Origin: Epilithonimonas hispanica
GTDB taxonomy: Bacteria > Bacteroidota > Bacteroidia > Flavobacteriales > Weeksellaceae
Reading direction: 5' to 3'
NCBI RefSeq assembly: GCF_003385395.1
Contig: NZ_QNUG01000012.1
Location: 1 to 64,000 of the forward strand
Length of the DNA: 64,000 bases
Shown here: positions 27,335-36,521 of the stretch, piece after piece
Layout of the letters: the number at the start of each line of letters is the position of its first letter
Position numbering within the stretch: position 1 is the stretch's first letter
The notes under the pieces: generated by a model
Told to the model about the DNA's origin: nothing
The model's input: only the letters and a program-made list of their open reading frames with translations
Database searches by the model: none
Made by a program: the position numbers and the translations under genes

Positions 27335-27551
27335 TTTGACTTTTTAAAATTATTTGAATCAAATTAAAGAAAAGTATAAATTTAACAATTCATTAACATT
27401 TTGTTTTTGCTTTTTTATTATTTTTACACCTATTAAAATTTAGCATATAGAAAAAATTTACTTCATTAAAAATTAAAACGACCGAGACAGTCCAATTAAT
27501 TATTTGATATAATTGATGATTTGTTTGGTTCTATATTAAAGAAGTAAAATT

Positions 27552-28142
27552 ATGCAAACGCAAACTGATAGCCGACTAATCCTGCAATATCAAAATGGTG
27601 ACGAAAAAGCACTAGCAATATTGATTAGCAGATACAAAAAAGATCTTTTCAGCTTTATCTATTACAAGCTGATGGACGAAGATCTAGCTAATGATATTTT
27701 CCAAGATACTTTTATTAAAATTATTGTTACTCTTAAAGAAGGACGTTACAAAGAAGAAAACAAATTCATTCTTTGGGCAAAACGCATAGCTCATAATTTA
27801 ATAATAGATCACTATAGGTTGCAATCCAAGAATATTAAAATCTCAGAAACTTCCTATGAAAATGAAGAATTTTCTATTTTTGATATTATCAAAGAACCAG
27901 AAAATAATATTGAGGATAAATTAATTGATAATCAAATTAATGAGGATTTGCTAAAAATGTTGGTGATGCTACCAGATAATCAACAGGAGGTTATTAAGCT
28001 GAGGTTTTTTGATGGATTGAGCTTCAAAGAGATTGCAGATCATACAGATACGAGTATCAATACAACGCTTGGAAGAGTGAGGTATGCACTTATTAATTTG
28101 AGGAAAATAATGGAAGAAAATAAAATTATTTTGACAAAATAA
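27552..28142 (+). CDS. ECF-type RNA polymerase sigma factor
   Basis: The 196-residue sigma-70 family protein has region 2 (about residues 20-95, YKLMDEDLANDIFQDTFIKI and FILWAKRIAHNLIIDHYR) and region 4 (about 135-190, LPDNQQEVIKLRFFDGLSFKEIADHT). Regions 1.1 and 3 are absent, as in ECF factors. No anti-sigma gene is adjacent; only a 45-residue ORF follows. The regulon cannot be deduced. Confidence 0.92.
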   Translation: MQTQTDSRLILQYQNGDEKALAILISRYKKDLFSFIYYKLMDEDLANDIFQDTFIKIIVTLKEGRYKEENKFILWAKRIAHNLIIDHYRLQSKNIKISETSYENEEFSIFDIIKEPENNIEDKLIDNQINEDLLKMLVMLPDNQQEVIKLRFFDGLSFKEIADHTDTSINTTLGRVRYALINLRKIMEENKIILTK

Positions 28143-28186
28143 TAATAAAGATTTTTTTTTGGCGTTATTGTTGTAAAAGTCAGCCT

Positions 28187-28324
28187 ATGAAAAAAAACGA
28201 CACTTTAACAACAAAAGCTCTGATGCCTAAAAAAGAAGTAATTGATTTTTTACTGAATTATTCTAAAAATATTCAGACATTGAAAATAAAAAATAGAAAA
28301 ACTATTTTGGTTTCTAAAAACTAG
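28187..28324 (+). CDS. 45-residue conserved-looking small protein after the sigma factor
   Basis: This ORF encodes a lysine-rich 45-residue protein. It starts MKKNDTLTTKALMPKKEVID and continues with a predicted amphipathic helix (FLLNYSKNIQTLKIKN) and a C-terminal strand (RKTILVSKN). It begins 45 bases after the sigma-factor stop on the same strand. Codon choice looks coding, and the fold prediction is sensible. No annotation is known to me; a role linked to the sigma factor is inference from position. Confidence 0.55.
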   Translation: MKKNDTLTTKALMPKKEVIDFLLNYSKNIQTLKIKNRKTILVSKN

Positions 28325-28388
28325 AATTTTTTTTGATTTTAATAATTGATTTTATGATTTGAACTTTCCTACGTGGATCAAAAATGAT

Positions 28389-28396
28389 TAGATTTG
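28389..28396 (+). promoter_or_regulatory. -7 element just before the HAD nucleotidase
   Basis: TAGATTTG fits TAnnTTTG and ends six bases before the ATG at 28403, so the mRNA would be leaderless or nearly so. No TTG box at the standard distance. Confidence 0.4.
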
Positions 28397-28402
28397 TGCC
28401 TT

Positions 28403-29101
28403 ATGAAAAACGTAAGGCACATTTTTTTTGATTTGGACAATACACTTTGGGATCATCGCAAGAACGCGTATTTGACCATCAAAGAATTATTTTCACAGCA
28501 GAAGATTTCAGAAAAGTATAATATTGATTTTGAAGAGTTCCATACAACATATCATATCATTAATGAAAGACTTTGGGAACAAATCCGTGATGGCGAAATT
28601 GATAAAGAATATCTGAGAAAACATCGTTTTTATGATACATTTCTGAAATTTGGAATTGACGATGCGATTCTAGCAGATTACTTTGAACATCATTTCTTAG
28701 ACGAAATTCTCAATTATAACGAACTAGTGGATGGCACGTTAGATTTGTTGAACTATTTAAAAGGTAAGAGTTACAAAATGCACATTATTTCCAACGGATT
28801 CCAAGAAGTTACAGAGAGAAAATGTATTTTATCCGGAATTTCTGATTTCTTCGAAACGATTACAAGTGCAGACTCTGTGAACATTAGAAAACCAAGACCA
28901 GAAATCTTTCAATATTCTTTAGATTTAGCAAAAGCTGAAAAATCAGAAAGCTTAATGATTGGAGACGATTGGATTGCTGATGTAAAAGGCGCGCAGAATT
29001 TTGGGATTGATGTTATTTTCTTTGATGTTTTGGATGAGAATCCTTTGGAAGAAGGTTTGAAATTTGTAAAACAGTTGTCAGAAATCAAAAAATATTTATA
29101 A
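28403..29101 (+). CDS. HAD-family nucleotidase, YjjG type
   Basis: The 232-residue product starts at the ATG at 28403 (an upstream TTG is unlikely). It is a HAD phosphatase with motif I FFDLDNTLWDH (about residues 8-18), motif II IISNG (about 128-132), motif III KPRPEIF (about 161-167) and motif IV MIGDDWIADV (about 184-193). The DLDNTLWDH form is typical of YjjG, which dephosphorylates noncanonical pyrimidine nucleotides such as dUMP and 5-halogenated forms. It is a single gene that ends in a bidirectional terminator. Confidence 0.88.
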   Translation: MKNVRHIFFDLDNTLWDHRKNAYLTIKELFSQQKISEKYNIDFEEFHTTYHIINERLWEQIRDGEIDKEYLRKHRFYDTFLKFGIDDAILADYFEHHFLDEILNYNELVDGTLDLLNYLKGKSYKMHIISNGFQEVTERKCILSGISDFFETITSADSVNIRKPRPEIFQYSLDLAKAEKSESLMIGDDWIADVKGAQNFGIDVIFFDVLDENPLEEGLKFVKQLSEIKKYL

Positions 29102-29104
29102 AAA

Positions 29105-29141
29105 GAAAAACCTTTCAAAGTCTCTTGAAAGGTTTTTTTAT
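29105..29141. terminator. Bidirectional terminator between the HAD gene and trpS
   Basis: AAAAACCTTTCAA (29106-29118) pairs with TTGAAAGGTTTTT (29125-29137), with A/T runs on both sides. Confidence 0.9.
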
Positions 29142-29158
29142 GGTTTTAAAGTTCAGAA

Positions 29159-30127
29159 TTAAATTCCCAAACTTTCTCTAACTCTTTTGATGGTTTCAGT
29201 AGCTATAGCTCTTGTTTTTCCTGCGCCTTCCTGTAGTTTTGCTTCCAACTCATCTAAGTTATTCATATAATAAGTGAAAGTTTCTCTTTCTTTGGCAAAT
29301 CGAACTAAAATCAACTCCAAAAGTTCCTTTTTTGCATGCCCGTAACCATAATTTCCAGCAAGATATTTTGCTCTCAATTCCTCGGTTTGTTCTGGCGTTG
29401 CAATTAGTTCGTAGATGGCAAAAGTCTTATCAGTAGAAGGATCTTTTGGTTCTTCCAGAGATTTGGAATCACTCTCGATGCTCATTACTTGCTTCTTCAA
29501 TTCTTTTTCAGGTAAGAAGATATTGATGATATTGCCTCTGGATTTTGACATTTTGTGTCCATCGGTTCCAGGAACATATTTTGTGTCTTCTTGCAATTCT
29601 GCTTGAGGCAAAACCAAAACTTCACCCATTTGATTATTGAATCTGGAAGCTACATCACGAGCAATTTCCAAATGTTGTAATTGATCTTTTCCAACAGGAA
29701 CTACTTCTGCATCATACAACAAGATATCTGCAGCCATCAAAATTGGATAAGTGAAAAGTCCTGCATTCACATCCTGAAGTCTATCTGCCTTATCTTTGAA
29801 AGAATGTGCTAACGTCAACCTCTGATAAGGGAAAAAGCATGACAGATGCCAAGATAACTCGCAAGTTTCTGGGATGTCGCTTTGTCTGTAAAAAAAAGTT
29901 TTTTCTGTGTCTAGTCCGCAGGCAAGCCAAGCCGCAGCAATCTCATAAGTATTTTGTTTAAGCTCTTTTGCATCTTTGATCTGAGTCAAAGAGTGCAGAT
30001 TGGCAATGAAAAGAAAAGATTCGTTTCCTGCTTGTTTTGATAATTCGATTGCGGGGATGATTGCTCCCAAAAGATTTCCCAAATGTGGAGTTCCGGTGGC
30101 TTGTATTCCGGTTAAAATTCTAGACAT
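29159..30127 (-). CDS. trpS: Tryptophanyl-tRNA synthetase
   Basis: The 322-residue class I synthetase charges tRNA-Trp. The HIGH-like motif is TPHLGNLLG (about residues 13-21) and the KMSKS motif is GHKMSKSRGN (about 190-199). The tryptophan-binding region LMAADILLYDAEVVPVGKDQLQH (about 129-151) is intact. Length and motif positions are normal for the bacterial enzyme. Confidence 0.97.
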   Translation of the reverse strand: MSRILTGIQATGTPHLGNLLGAIIPAIELSKQAGNESFLFIANLHSLTQIKDAKELKQNTYEIAAAWLACGLDTEKTFFYRQSDIPETCELSWHLSCFFPYQRLTLAHSFKDKADRLQDVNAGLFTYPILMAADILLYDAEVVPVGKDQLQHLEIARDVASRFNNQMGEVLVLPQAELQEDTKYVPGTDGHKMSKSRGNIINIFLPEKELKKQVMSIESDSKSLEEPKDPSTDKTFAIYELIATPEQTEELRAKYLAGNYGYGHAKKELLELILVRFAKERETFTYYMNNLDELEAKLQEGAGKTRAIATETIKRVRESLGI

Positions 30128-30235
30128 TTTTTAATTTTAATTTCTACAAAAATAGACAAAATTTAGCTTTTATCTCATTTTTAGACGCATTAAGAATATT
30201 TAAAATTTTTAATTATAGTCCATAGATTTAATATA

Positions 30236-30436
30236 TTAAATACCTTTTTCAAAGAACAAATAAATATATATCATTAATCCAAAATTAGTAAAAGTTGTAT
30301 TTGCCAAATGACATTCGTTTTTCGCATATTCATCCCGTTTTTCTTGGATATCTTCCTTGGATTTTTTTGCAATGTGTTAGGAATCCAAAGTTAATTTTGA
30401 ATAATAGATCAGAGATTCTACTTTGTAGTCTTTCAT
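30236..30436 (-). pseudogene. Small ORF interrupted by an in-frame stop
   Basis: The 497-base gap between trpS and the SanA-like gene holds a 67-codon minus-strand frame. It runs as MKDYKVESLIYYSKLTLDS, an in-frame TAA (30377-30379), then HIAKKSKEDIQEKRDEYA and onward to a hydrophobic tail (FGLMIYIYLFF). Both halves read like one small membrane-tailed protein, and there is no start codon just after the stop. A recent nonsense mutation or a chance pair of frames are both possible. The rest of the gap (30128-30235, 30437-30560) shows nothing clear. Confidence 0.35.
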
Positions 30437-30561
30437 AGTTTTAAAATTTAGTGATTTATAAATTAAAGTAATTGAGTGAAAAAGTCGATCATTCTAAAAA
30501 TGATTTGGAGTACAAGTGTTATCATAATTATAGTGTTTGATGTTTTTTACAAAAATAAAAG

Positions 30562-30596
30562 ACAAAAAACAACAAGCCCGTCAAAATATGACGGGC
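30562..30596 (-). terminator. Terminator after the SanA-like gene
   Basis: GCCCGTCA (30576-30583) pairs with TGACGGGC (30589-30596). The minus strand then reads TTGTTGTTTTTTG, giving the T-run. Confidence 0.85.
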
Positions 30597-30624
30597 GGTA
30601 AATTGTAAACAATGAAAGTTTTTT

Positions 30625-31266
30625 CTAAGGGATTAAGATTTTATCTCCACCAAATTTAGGTTCTACACCGAAAAGTAAATCCACATAAACCTTTGCCTTC
30701 GCAAGATATTCTCGAAGGTTTGTCTTCAGTCCGGCATATTTGTTAACATCTTTTGCGTTATAGACATAAGCTTCGATTCCATATTTTCTGGCAAGAAATA
30801 CAGCTCTTTCATTATGGAATTTTTGAGAAATAATGATGTAAGAATTTTGTCCAAAAATCTCTTTTGCTCTTACTACAGAGTCCAAAGTTCGGAATCCGGC
30901 AAAGTCTTCAAAGATTTTCTCCGCAGGGATTCCCTCTGCAACAAGGTCGTTTTTCATTTCTTCGGGCTCGTTGTAACCTTCAACAGAATTGTCGCCACTT
31001 ACAATGATATATTGGATTTTTCCAGCTTTGTACAATTCTGCAGTCGCTTTTATACGATAAGAAAAATATAAATTAGGATTACCATTGCTCAAAGCTTTGC
31101 TTGTTCCTAAAACCAAAGCTGTTTTTTCTGTGGGAACTTCTTCTAAATAATTAGAAATATAATCATTGCTGTATTTTTTAATACTGAAATTTGCGAAGAG
31201 GATAAAAAGAAATCCTGCCACAAGAAGCAACAGGAATATTTTGATTAAGTTTTTAATAATTTTCAT
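30625..31266 (-). CDS. SanA/YdcF-like DUF218 membrane-anchored protein
   Basis: The 213-residue protein has one N-terminal helix (about 7-27) and a DUF218 domain: TALVLGTSKALSNGNPN (about 48-64), IIVSGDNS, and EDFAGFRTLDSVVRAKE followed by ISQKFHNERAVFLARKYGI. E. coli SanA of this family affects envelope permeability and vancomycin exclusion at high temperature. The domain lies outside the cytoplasmic membrane, with enzyme activity unproven. It follows lspA by 19 bases and is probably in its operon. Confidence 0.85.
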   Translation of the reverse strand: MKIIKNLIKIFLLLLVAGFLFILFANFSIKKYSNDYISNYLEEVPTEKTALVLGTSKALSNGNPNLYFSYRIKATAELYKAGKIQYIIVSGDNSVEGYNEPEEMKNDLVAEGIPAEKIFEDFAGFRTLDSVVRAKEIFGQNSYIIISQKFHNERAVFLARKYGIEAYVYNAKDVNKYAGLKTNLREYLAKAKVYVDLLFGVEPKFGGDKILIP

Positions 31267-31285
31267 TTGTGTGTTTTGGTTTTAA

Positions 31286-31945
31286 TTAAAAATCCAAACC
31301 ATTTGGGAAAGCTTTCTTTCTGAAAATATATAGGAATAACGCACCAATCGTAATTGAACTATCAGCAACATTGAAAATATATTTGAAAAACTCAATTCTG
31401 TTTCCTCCAAGAACAGGAACCCAATCTGGCCATGTGGTGTCGACCAATGGAAAATGTAACATGTCTACCACGCAACCTTTCATTAGATTAGAATAACCGT
31501 GTCCGAATGCCGTGAGTTTAGAAACGCCATCGTATCCTATCCATCTGCCAGTTTCTGCATCGTAGGAAGTCCCGCTATCGAAAATAACACCGTAGAAAAT
31601 TCCATCAAAAACATTCCCAATAGCACCGGCGAATATCATTGCCATTGGAATGAGAAGATAATTGGAAGCGCCTTCTTTTAGCCATTTTTTAAATAAGACA
31701 ATCATTCCAATTGCTAAACCTACTCTCAAAATGATTAAAGCGTATTTCCCCCAAAGTCCTCCGAAATGTAGTCCGTAAGCCATTCCTGGGTTTTCTACAA
31801 ATGTTAGCTTGAACCACGAGAAAATTTCAACCGAATCACTCTCGAACCTGCTTAGATTAAAATGCGTTTTTACATAAATTTTAGAAGCCTGATCTATTAT
31901 AAGAATAAGTAAGATTACGAGTATTATAATTGTTCTTTTCTTCAT
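31286..31945 (-). CDS. lspA: Lipoprotein signal peptidase II
   Basis: The 219-residue four-helix membrane aspartyl protease cleaves prolipoprotein signal peptides. Catalytic Asp residues are in GAIGNVFDGIFYG / VVDMLHFP and FNVADSSI (about residues 191-198), with VENPGMAYGL (about 50-59) also conserved. The extra periplasmic insert between FDG and VVDM makes it longer than the E. coli enzyme, as in other Bacteroidota. It overlaps the preceding 63-residue gene by one base. Confidence 0.95.
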   Translation of the reverse strand: MKKRTIIILVILLILIIDQASKIYVKTHFNLSRFESDSVEIFSWFKLTFVENPGMAYGLHFGGLWGKYALIILRVGLAIGMIVLFKKWLKEGASNYLLIPMAMIFAGAIGNVFDGIFYGVIFDSGTSYDAETGRWIGYDGVSKLTAFGHGYSNLMKGCVVDMLHFPLVDTTWPDWVPVLGGNRIEFFKYIFNVADSSITIGALFLYIFRKKAFPNGLDF

Positions 31946-32136
31946 TACAATCCTTTTGGTTTAGGTGTTCTCGTGATTTTCTTGTCTTTTCTGTCGTTGA
32001 TTTTCTGAACCGTTTTCTTATTGTGAAAATTATTTTTTGTGTGAAATTTTTCAAACTCGATGTTCATATCTTTCAGGACGCTTTTCAGCGCAGTCAACTC
32101 CATCGAGTTTTTGGTATGTACGATTATAGATTCCAT
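31945..32136 (-). CDS. Small DUF2683-like protein upstream of lspA
   Basis: The 63-residue protein begins MESIIVHTKNSMELTALKSV, the form I associate with DUF2683-type proteins, and ends in a strongly basic tail. Stop and start overlap (TAATG) with lspA, which supports a real, coupled gene. Function unknown; an antitoxin-like or RNA-binding role has no support beyond size and charge. Confidence 0.65.
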   Translation of the reverse strand: MESIIVHTKNSMELTALKSVLKDMNIEFEKFHTKNNFHNKKTVQKINDRKDKKITRTPKPKGL

Positions 32137-32203
32137 TTTCTAAATTTAAAATAATAATTAATTTTTTTTAACCGGAAATTTCTGCAAATGTAATTCAAAT
32201 TGC

Positions 32204-32446
32204 TTACTTCTTAGACAATTCGTCCAGTCTTTTGCGCTCTTTTTCTGTGAGATCATCCAACCCATTTTTTCCAATTTTGCTTAGTAGTTGGTCAATTTCA
32301 TTTTCTCTATCTTTCCTTTTGGCGTTGAACTCATCATCGATTGTGTAATATTTTTGTTCTGGAGTGAAGATGCTTTTCACAGATTTGTTTTTCATTAATA
32401 CAAATCCAATTGCTACAACCAAAAGTAAAATAATAATTAAAGTCAT
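32204..32446 (-). CDS. Small membrane protein with charged helical tail
   Basis: Starting at the ATG at 32446, the 80-residue protein has one membrane helix (about 1-18, MTLIIILLLVVAIGFVLM). A cytoplasmic charged tail follows, with YYTIDDEFNAKRKDRENEID and LTEKERKRLDELSKK. The tail resembles the C-terminal module found after flavobacterial rhomboid-family proteins (DUF6576-like). A start eight codons earlier would add a weakly charged extension. Function unknown; it sits in the traR-lspA gene series. Confidence 0.65.
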   Translation of the reverse strand: MTLIIILLLVVAIGFVLMKNKSVKSIFTPEQKYYTIDDEFNAKRKDRENEIDQLLSKIGKNGLDDLTEKERKRLDELSKK

Positions 32447-32523
32447 TTTATTATAAGAAAAAAGTCCCAATTTCCAATTTTTGCAATCAGAAACTCGGAC
32501 TTAATATTTTGATAATTAATTGT

Positions 32524-32910
32524 TTATCGTTGCATGTTCTTCGCTTCGATGCTCAGAGTCGCGTGAGGGACAGCTTTTAATCTTTCTTTTGGTATCAATT
32601 TTCCTGTTACTCTGCAGATACCGTAAGTTTTGTTTTGGATTCTAATCAATGCGTGTTTTAAGTCACGTACAAATTTTTCCTGTCTTCCTGCCAAAATTGA
32701 GTTTTGTTCCTTGCTCAAGGTTTCTGCGCCTTCTTCAAAAGCTTTGAAAGTTGGTGAAGTGTCATCTGTTCCATTGTTTTGATCGTTGATGAAACTTTCT
32801 TTAATCAAAAGAAGATCCTTTTCTGCTTTGTCTATTTTATCTTGAATTAATTGTCTGAATTCTTGCAAATCTGCATCACTATATCTTAATTTCTCGTCGG
32901 CCATTTCCAT
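32524..32910 (-). CDS. TraR/DksA-family protein lacking most zinc cysteines
   Basis: The 128-residue protein has an N-terminal coiled-coil (about residues 10-85) and a DksA-like C-terminal motif: YGICRVTGKLIPKERL...PHATLSIEA. In canonical family members the four zinc ligands form CxxC-x17-CxxC. Here the positions read Cys, Thr, Ser, Glu, so zinc binding is probably lost. DksA-type proteins enter the RNA polymerase secondary channel; this one may act zinc-independently. It is followed by the small-membrane-protein and lspA genes, and the ileS gene lies upstream. Confidence 0.85.
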   Translation of the reverse strand: MEMADEKLRYSDADLQEFRQLIQDKIDKAEKDLLLIKESFINDQNNGTDDTSPTFKAFEEGAETLSKEQNSILAGRQEKFVRDLKHALIRIQNKTYGICRVTGKLIPKERLKAVPHATLSIEAKNMQR

Positions 32911-33065
32911 CGTTTTTAATGTTCAAAATTTCTATTTTCGGCTTTTCTAACTTTTTAGCAGCCACGCTTTCTAAATTTATTTTTCAACAAGAATAGAAAT
33001 AAAAATTTAATTTTTTTAAAGTTAAAGTGTCAATTCACAATTTCTTAACAATTGTAAAAAATCGT

Positions 33066-36000
33066 TTATTTTTTGTCAACTTTTACTTTGAATTTTTCTT
33101 CATCTATCTCTATTTCATCAAAATCTGAAAGTGAATTTACAAATTCTATTTTATCCGACAATACTTCCGCAGAAATATATGCTTCATTGTTAATAAGTTC
33201 TCCTTTAAAAGGGCAAGCTTCTTCCAATTGGATTGAGATTCTATCTGTTAATTCAAAATCTTTTTCTTTTCTAAGATTCTGAACTCTATTGATGAATTCT
33301 CTTGCGATTCCTTCCGATTTCAATTCGTCCGTAAGTATCAAATCTAATGCCACAGTGGTTTTTCCCTCGCTAGCAACCGTCCATCCTGGGATGTCTTTCG
33401 TAGAAATTTCTACATCTTCGGTTGTGATTTCGTATCCGGAAACTGTAGTTTTGCCTTCTTTTTCTAATGAAGCAATTTGCTCAGAACTGAAATTCGAAAT
33501 CTCTCCAGCAACAGCTTTCATATCTTTTCCTAATCTTGCACCCAAAGTTTTGAAATTCGGTTTGATCTGTTTAACAATGAGATGCGATGCTTCTTCTGCA
33601 TTAATCAACTGTAATTCCTTTACGTTAACTTCTTGTTTGATTAATTCCGAAACCGCCAAAATTTGCTCTTCAGTTTTCTTGTCTAGAACAGGAATCATCA
33701 CTTTCTGAAGTGGTTGACGTACTTTCACATTTTCTTTTTTTCTTAACGAGAAAACCATCGATGTGATTTGTTGCGCCAAATGTGTTTTTTCAACCAAATC
33801 TTGGTCAATCAAACTTTCGTCTGCAACAGGGAAATCTGTCAAGTGAACAGAATTTACCAATTCTTTGCCTGTCACTTTGTTCAAGTCCTGGAACAATTGG
33901 TCCATAAAGAATGGCGCAATCGGTGCAGAAAGTTTAGTAATCGTGTCAAGACAAGTATAAAGAGTCTGATAAGCAGAGATTTTATCTTCGCTGTAATCGC
34001 CTTTCCAGAAACGTCTTCTGCATAATCTTACGTACCAGTTGGACAAGTTATCATTCACAAAAGTATTGATGGCTCTTGATGCTTTTGTCGGTTCATAATC
34101 TTCGTAGAAAGATTTTACATCTTTGATAAGAAGATTTAGTTCAGATAAGATCCATCTGTCGATTTCTGGTCGATTTTCAACGTTGCTTTCAAGATATTTG
34201 AAACCATCAACATTCGCATATAAAGCAAAGAAAGAATACGTGTTATAAAGTGTTCCAAAGAATTTTCTTCTCACTTCGTCAATTCCTTCAATATCGAATT
34301 TCAGATTTTCCCAAGGATTCGCATTGGAGATCATATACCAACGCGTTGCATCTGGTCCATAAACTGCCAAAGTTTCAAATGGATCAACTGCATTTCCTAG
34401 TCGTTTGGACATTTTTTGTCCGTTTTTGTCAAGAACCAGCCCGTTGGAAACTACATTTTTATAAGCTACAGAATCGAAAACTGCAGTTCCAATAGCGTGT
34501 AAAGTATAGAACCAACCACGAGTCTGGTCAACACCTTCTGCAATAAAATCTGCTGGGAAAGCATTGTTATTATCAACCAATTCTTTGTTTTCGAAAGGAT
34601 AATGCAATTGCGCATAAGGCATTGAGCCTGAATCAAACCAAACGTCGATAAGGTCGCTCTCACGCTTCATTTCTTTTCCAGAATCAGAAACCAAAATGAT
34701 TTTGTCAACCACATTTTTATGAAGGTCAATCAAATCATAATTTTCCTCAGACATATTTCCGATTTCGAATCCTTTGAACAGATTTTCTTTTAGGAAACCA
34801 GCTTTTATAGATTTCTCGATTTCGTTGTATAATTCCTCAACAGAACCGATGATTTTTTCTTCTTTTTTGTCATCCGTTCTCCAAATTGGTAACGGAATTC
34901 CCCAATATCTAGAACGGGAAAGATTCCAGTCATTGGCATTTTTCAACCAGTTTCCGAAACGTCCTTCACCTGTAGATTTTGGTTTCCAGTTGATGGTTTC
35001 ATTAAGGTCAAACATTCTGTCCTTCAAATCCGTCATTTTAATGAACCAAGAATCCAATGGATAGTATAACAGAGGCTCATCTGTTCTCCAACTGTGCGGA
35101 TAACTGTGGACGTATTTCTCAACTTTGAAAGCCTTATTTTCTTTTCTAAGTTTAAGGGCAATCCTTTCATCAACAGACAAATAAACTTTTAAATCCGAGA
35201 TGATTGATTTTAATTTATCTTTTTGAATATTGAATTCTGTGTTCTTTTCGTCATCATTCAGATATTCAGATTTTACATACTCGTTAGCGAAACCATAGAT
35301 TTCATCGCTTACAATTGATAAGAATTTACCTTGCAAATCTACCAATGGAACTGGATTTTCGTTTTCATCCAAAACCAACATTGGTGGAACTTCTGGTGTA
35401 GCTTCTTTTGCAACTTTAGCATCATCAGCACCAAAAGTCGGAGCCGTGTGTACGATTCCGGTTCCATCTTCTGTCGTTACAAAATCTCCTGAAATCACTC
35501 GGAAAGCGTTTTCTGGATTTTGATAAGGTTTTGCGTAATCTAAAAGTTGCTCATATTTAATTCCAACCAAATCTGCACCTTTGAATTCTGCTAAAATTTG
35601 ATAAGGAATCGTTTTGCTTTCAGAAGTGTAATTAGTGAAATCTTCGTCAGTTCCTTCAACATATTTCTTTCCGAATTGTTTTCCAGTTAGAGCTTTCGCC
35701 AAAACAATATTAATAGGCTCAAAAGTATATTGATTGAAAGTCTTAACTAATACATAATCGATTTTTGGACCAACTGTCAAAGCTGTGTTGGAAGGCAAAG
35801 TCCAAGGCGTTGTCGTCCACGCCAAGAAATGAACATCGCCAAATCCTTGTAAAAACGAAGGCAATGTTTCAGACAATGATTTGAACTGAGCAACAACAGT
35901 TGTGTCGGAAACATCACGATAAGCGCCAGGCTGATTAACCTCGTGAGAAGATAATCCTGTTCCTGCTTTTGGAGAATAAGGCTGGATGGTGTAACCTTTG

Positions 36001-36521
36001 TAAATCAAACCTTTATCATAGATTTGTTTCAAAAGCCACCAAACCGTTTCCATATATTTTGGTTTGTAAGTGATGTAAGGATTATCCAAGTCAACCCAAT
36101 ACCCGATTTTCTCGGTCATATCATTCCAAACGTCAGTGTAACGCATTACAGCATTTTTACAAGCCTCGTTGTATTCTTCAATCGTGATTTTTTTTCCGAT
36201 ATCTTCTTTGGTGATCCCGAGTTCTTTTTCAACGCCCAATTCCACAGGAAGTCCGTGTGTGTCCCAACCTGCTTTACGGAAAACTTGTTTCCCATTCTGA
36301 GTCTGGAAACGACAAAAAATATCCTTAATTGCTCTTGCCATCACGTGGTGAATTCCCGGCATTCCGTTAGCGGAAGGCGGTCCTTCATAAAAAACAAACT
36401 CCGGTTGTCCTTCACGAAGTTCTACGGATTTTTTGAAAGTGTCATTGTTTTTCCAGAATTCTGCAACGTTTTTGGCAGTTTCGGTAAGATTAAGGTTTTT
36501 ATATTCGGTAAACTTGCTCAT
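33066..36521 (-). CDS. ileS: Isoleucyl-tRNA synthetase
   Basis: The 1151-residue class I synthetase charges tRNA-Ile and edits valine. The HIGH-like motif is PSANGMPGIHHVMARAIKD (about residues 50-68), the CP1 editing domain runs about 190-420 with WTTTPWTLPSNTAL (about 234-247), and KMSKRLGN (about 704-711) is the KMSKS motif. The zinc-binding C-terminal domain of proteobacterial enzymes is absent and replaced by an extension, the eukaryotic-like type 2 layout found in Bacteroidota and often linked to lower mupirocin sensitivity. Confidence 0.97.
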   Translation of the reverse strand: MSKFTEYKNLNLTETAKNVAEFWKNNDTFKKSVELREGQPEFVFYEGPPSANGMPGIHHVMARAIKDIFCRFQTQNGKQVFRKAGWDTHGLPVELGVEKELGITKEDIGKKITIEEYNEACKNAVMRYTDVWNDMTEKIGYWVDLDNPYITYKPKYMETVWWLLKQIYDKGLIYKGYTIQPYSPKAGTGLSSHEVNQPGAYRDVSDTTVVAQFKSLSETLPSFLQGFGDVHFLAWTTTPWTLPSNTALTVGPKIDYVLVKTFNQYTFEPINIVLAKALTGKQFGKKYVEGTDEDFTNYTSESKTIPYQILAEFKGADLVGIKYEQLLDYAKPYQNPENAFRVISGDFVTTEDGTGIVHTAPTFGADDAKVAKEATPEVPPMLVLDENENPVPLVDLQGKFLSIVSDEIYGFANEYVKSEYLNDDEKNTEFNIQKDKLKSIISDLKVYLSVDERIALKLRKENKAFKVEKYVHSYPHSWRTDEPLLYYPLDSWFIKMTDLKDRMFDLNETINWKPKSTGEGRFGNWLKNANDWNLSRSRYWGIPLPIWRTDDKKEEKIIGSVEELYNEIEKSIKAGFLKENLFKGFEIGNMSEENYDLIDLHKNVVDKIILVSDSGKEMKRESDLIDVWFDSGSMPYAQLHYPFENKELVDNNNAFPADFIAEGVDQTRGWFYTLHAIGTAVFDSVAYKNVVSNGLVLDKNGQKMSKRLGNAVDPFETLAVYGPDATRWYMISNANPWENLKFDIEGIDEVRRKFFGTLYNTYSFFALYANVDGFKYLESNVENRPEIDRWILSELNLLIKDVKSFYEDYEPTKASRAINTFVNDNLSNWYVRLCRRRFWKGDYSEDKISAYQTLYTCLDTITKLSAPIAPFFMDQLFQDLNKVTGKELVNSVHLTDFPVADESLIDQDLVEKTHLAQQITSMVFSLRKKENVKVRQPLQKVMIPVLDKKTEEQILAVSELIKQEVNVKELQLINAEEASHLIVKQIKPNFKTLGARLGKDMKAVAGEISNFSSEQIASLEKEGKTTVSGYEITTEDVEISTKDIPGWTVASEGKTTVALDLILTDELKSEGIAREFINRVQNLRKEKDFELTDRISIQLEEACPFKGELINNEAYISAEVLSDKIEFVNSLSDFDEIEIDEEKFKVKVDKK

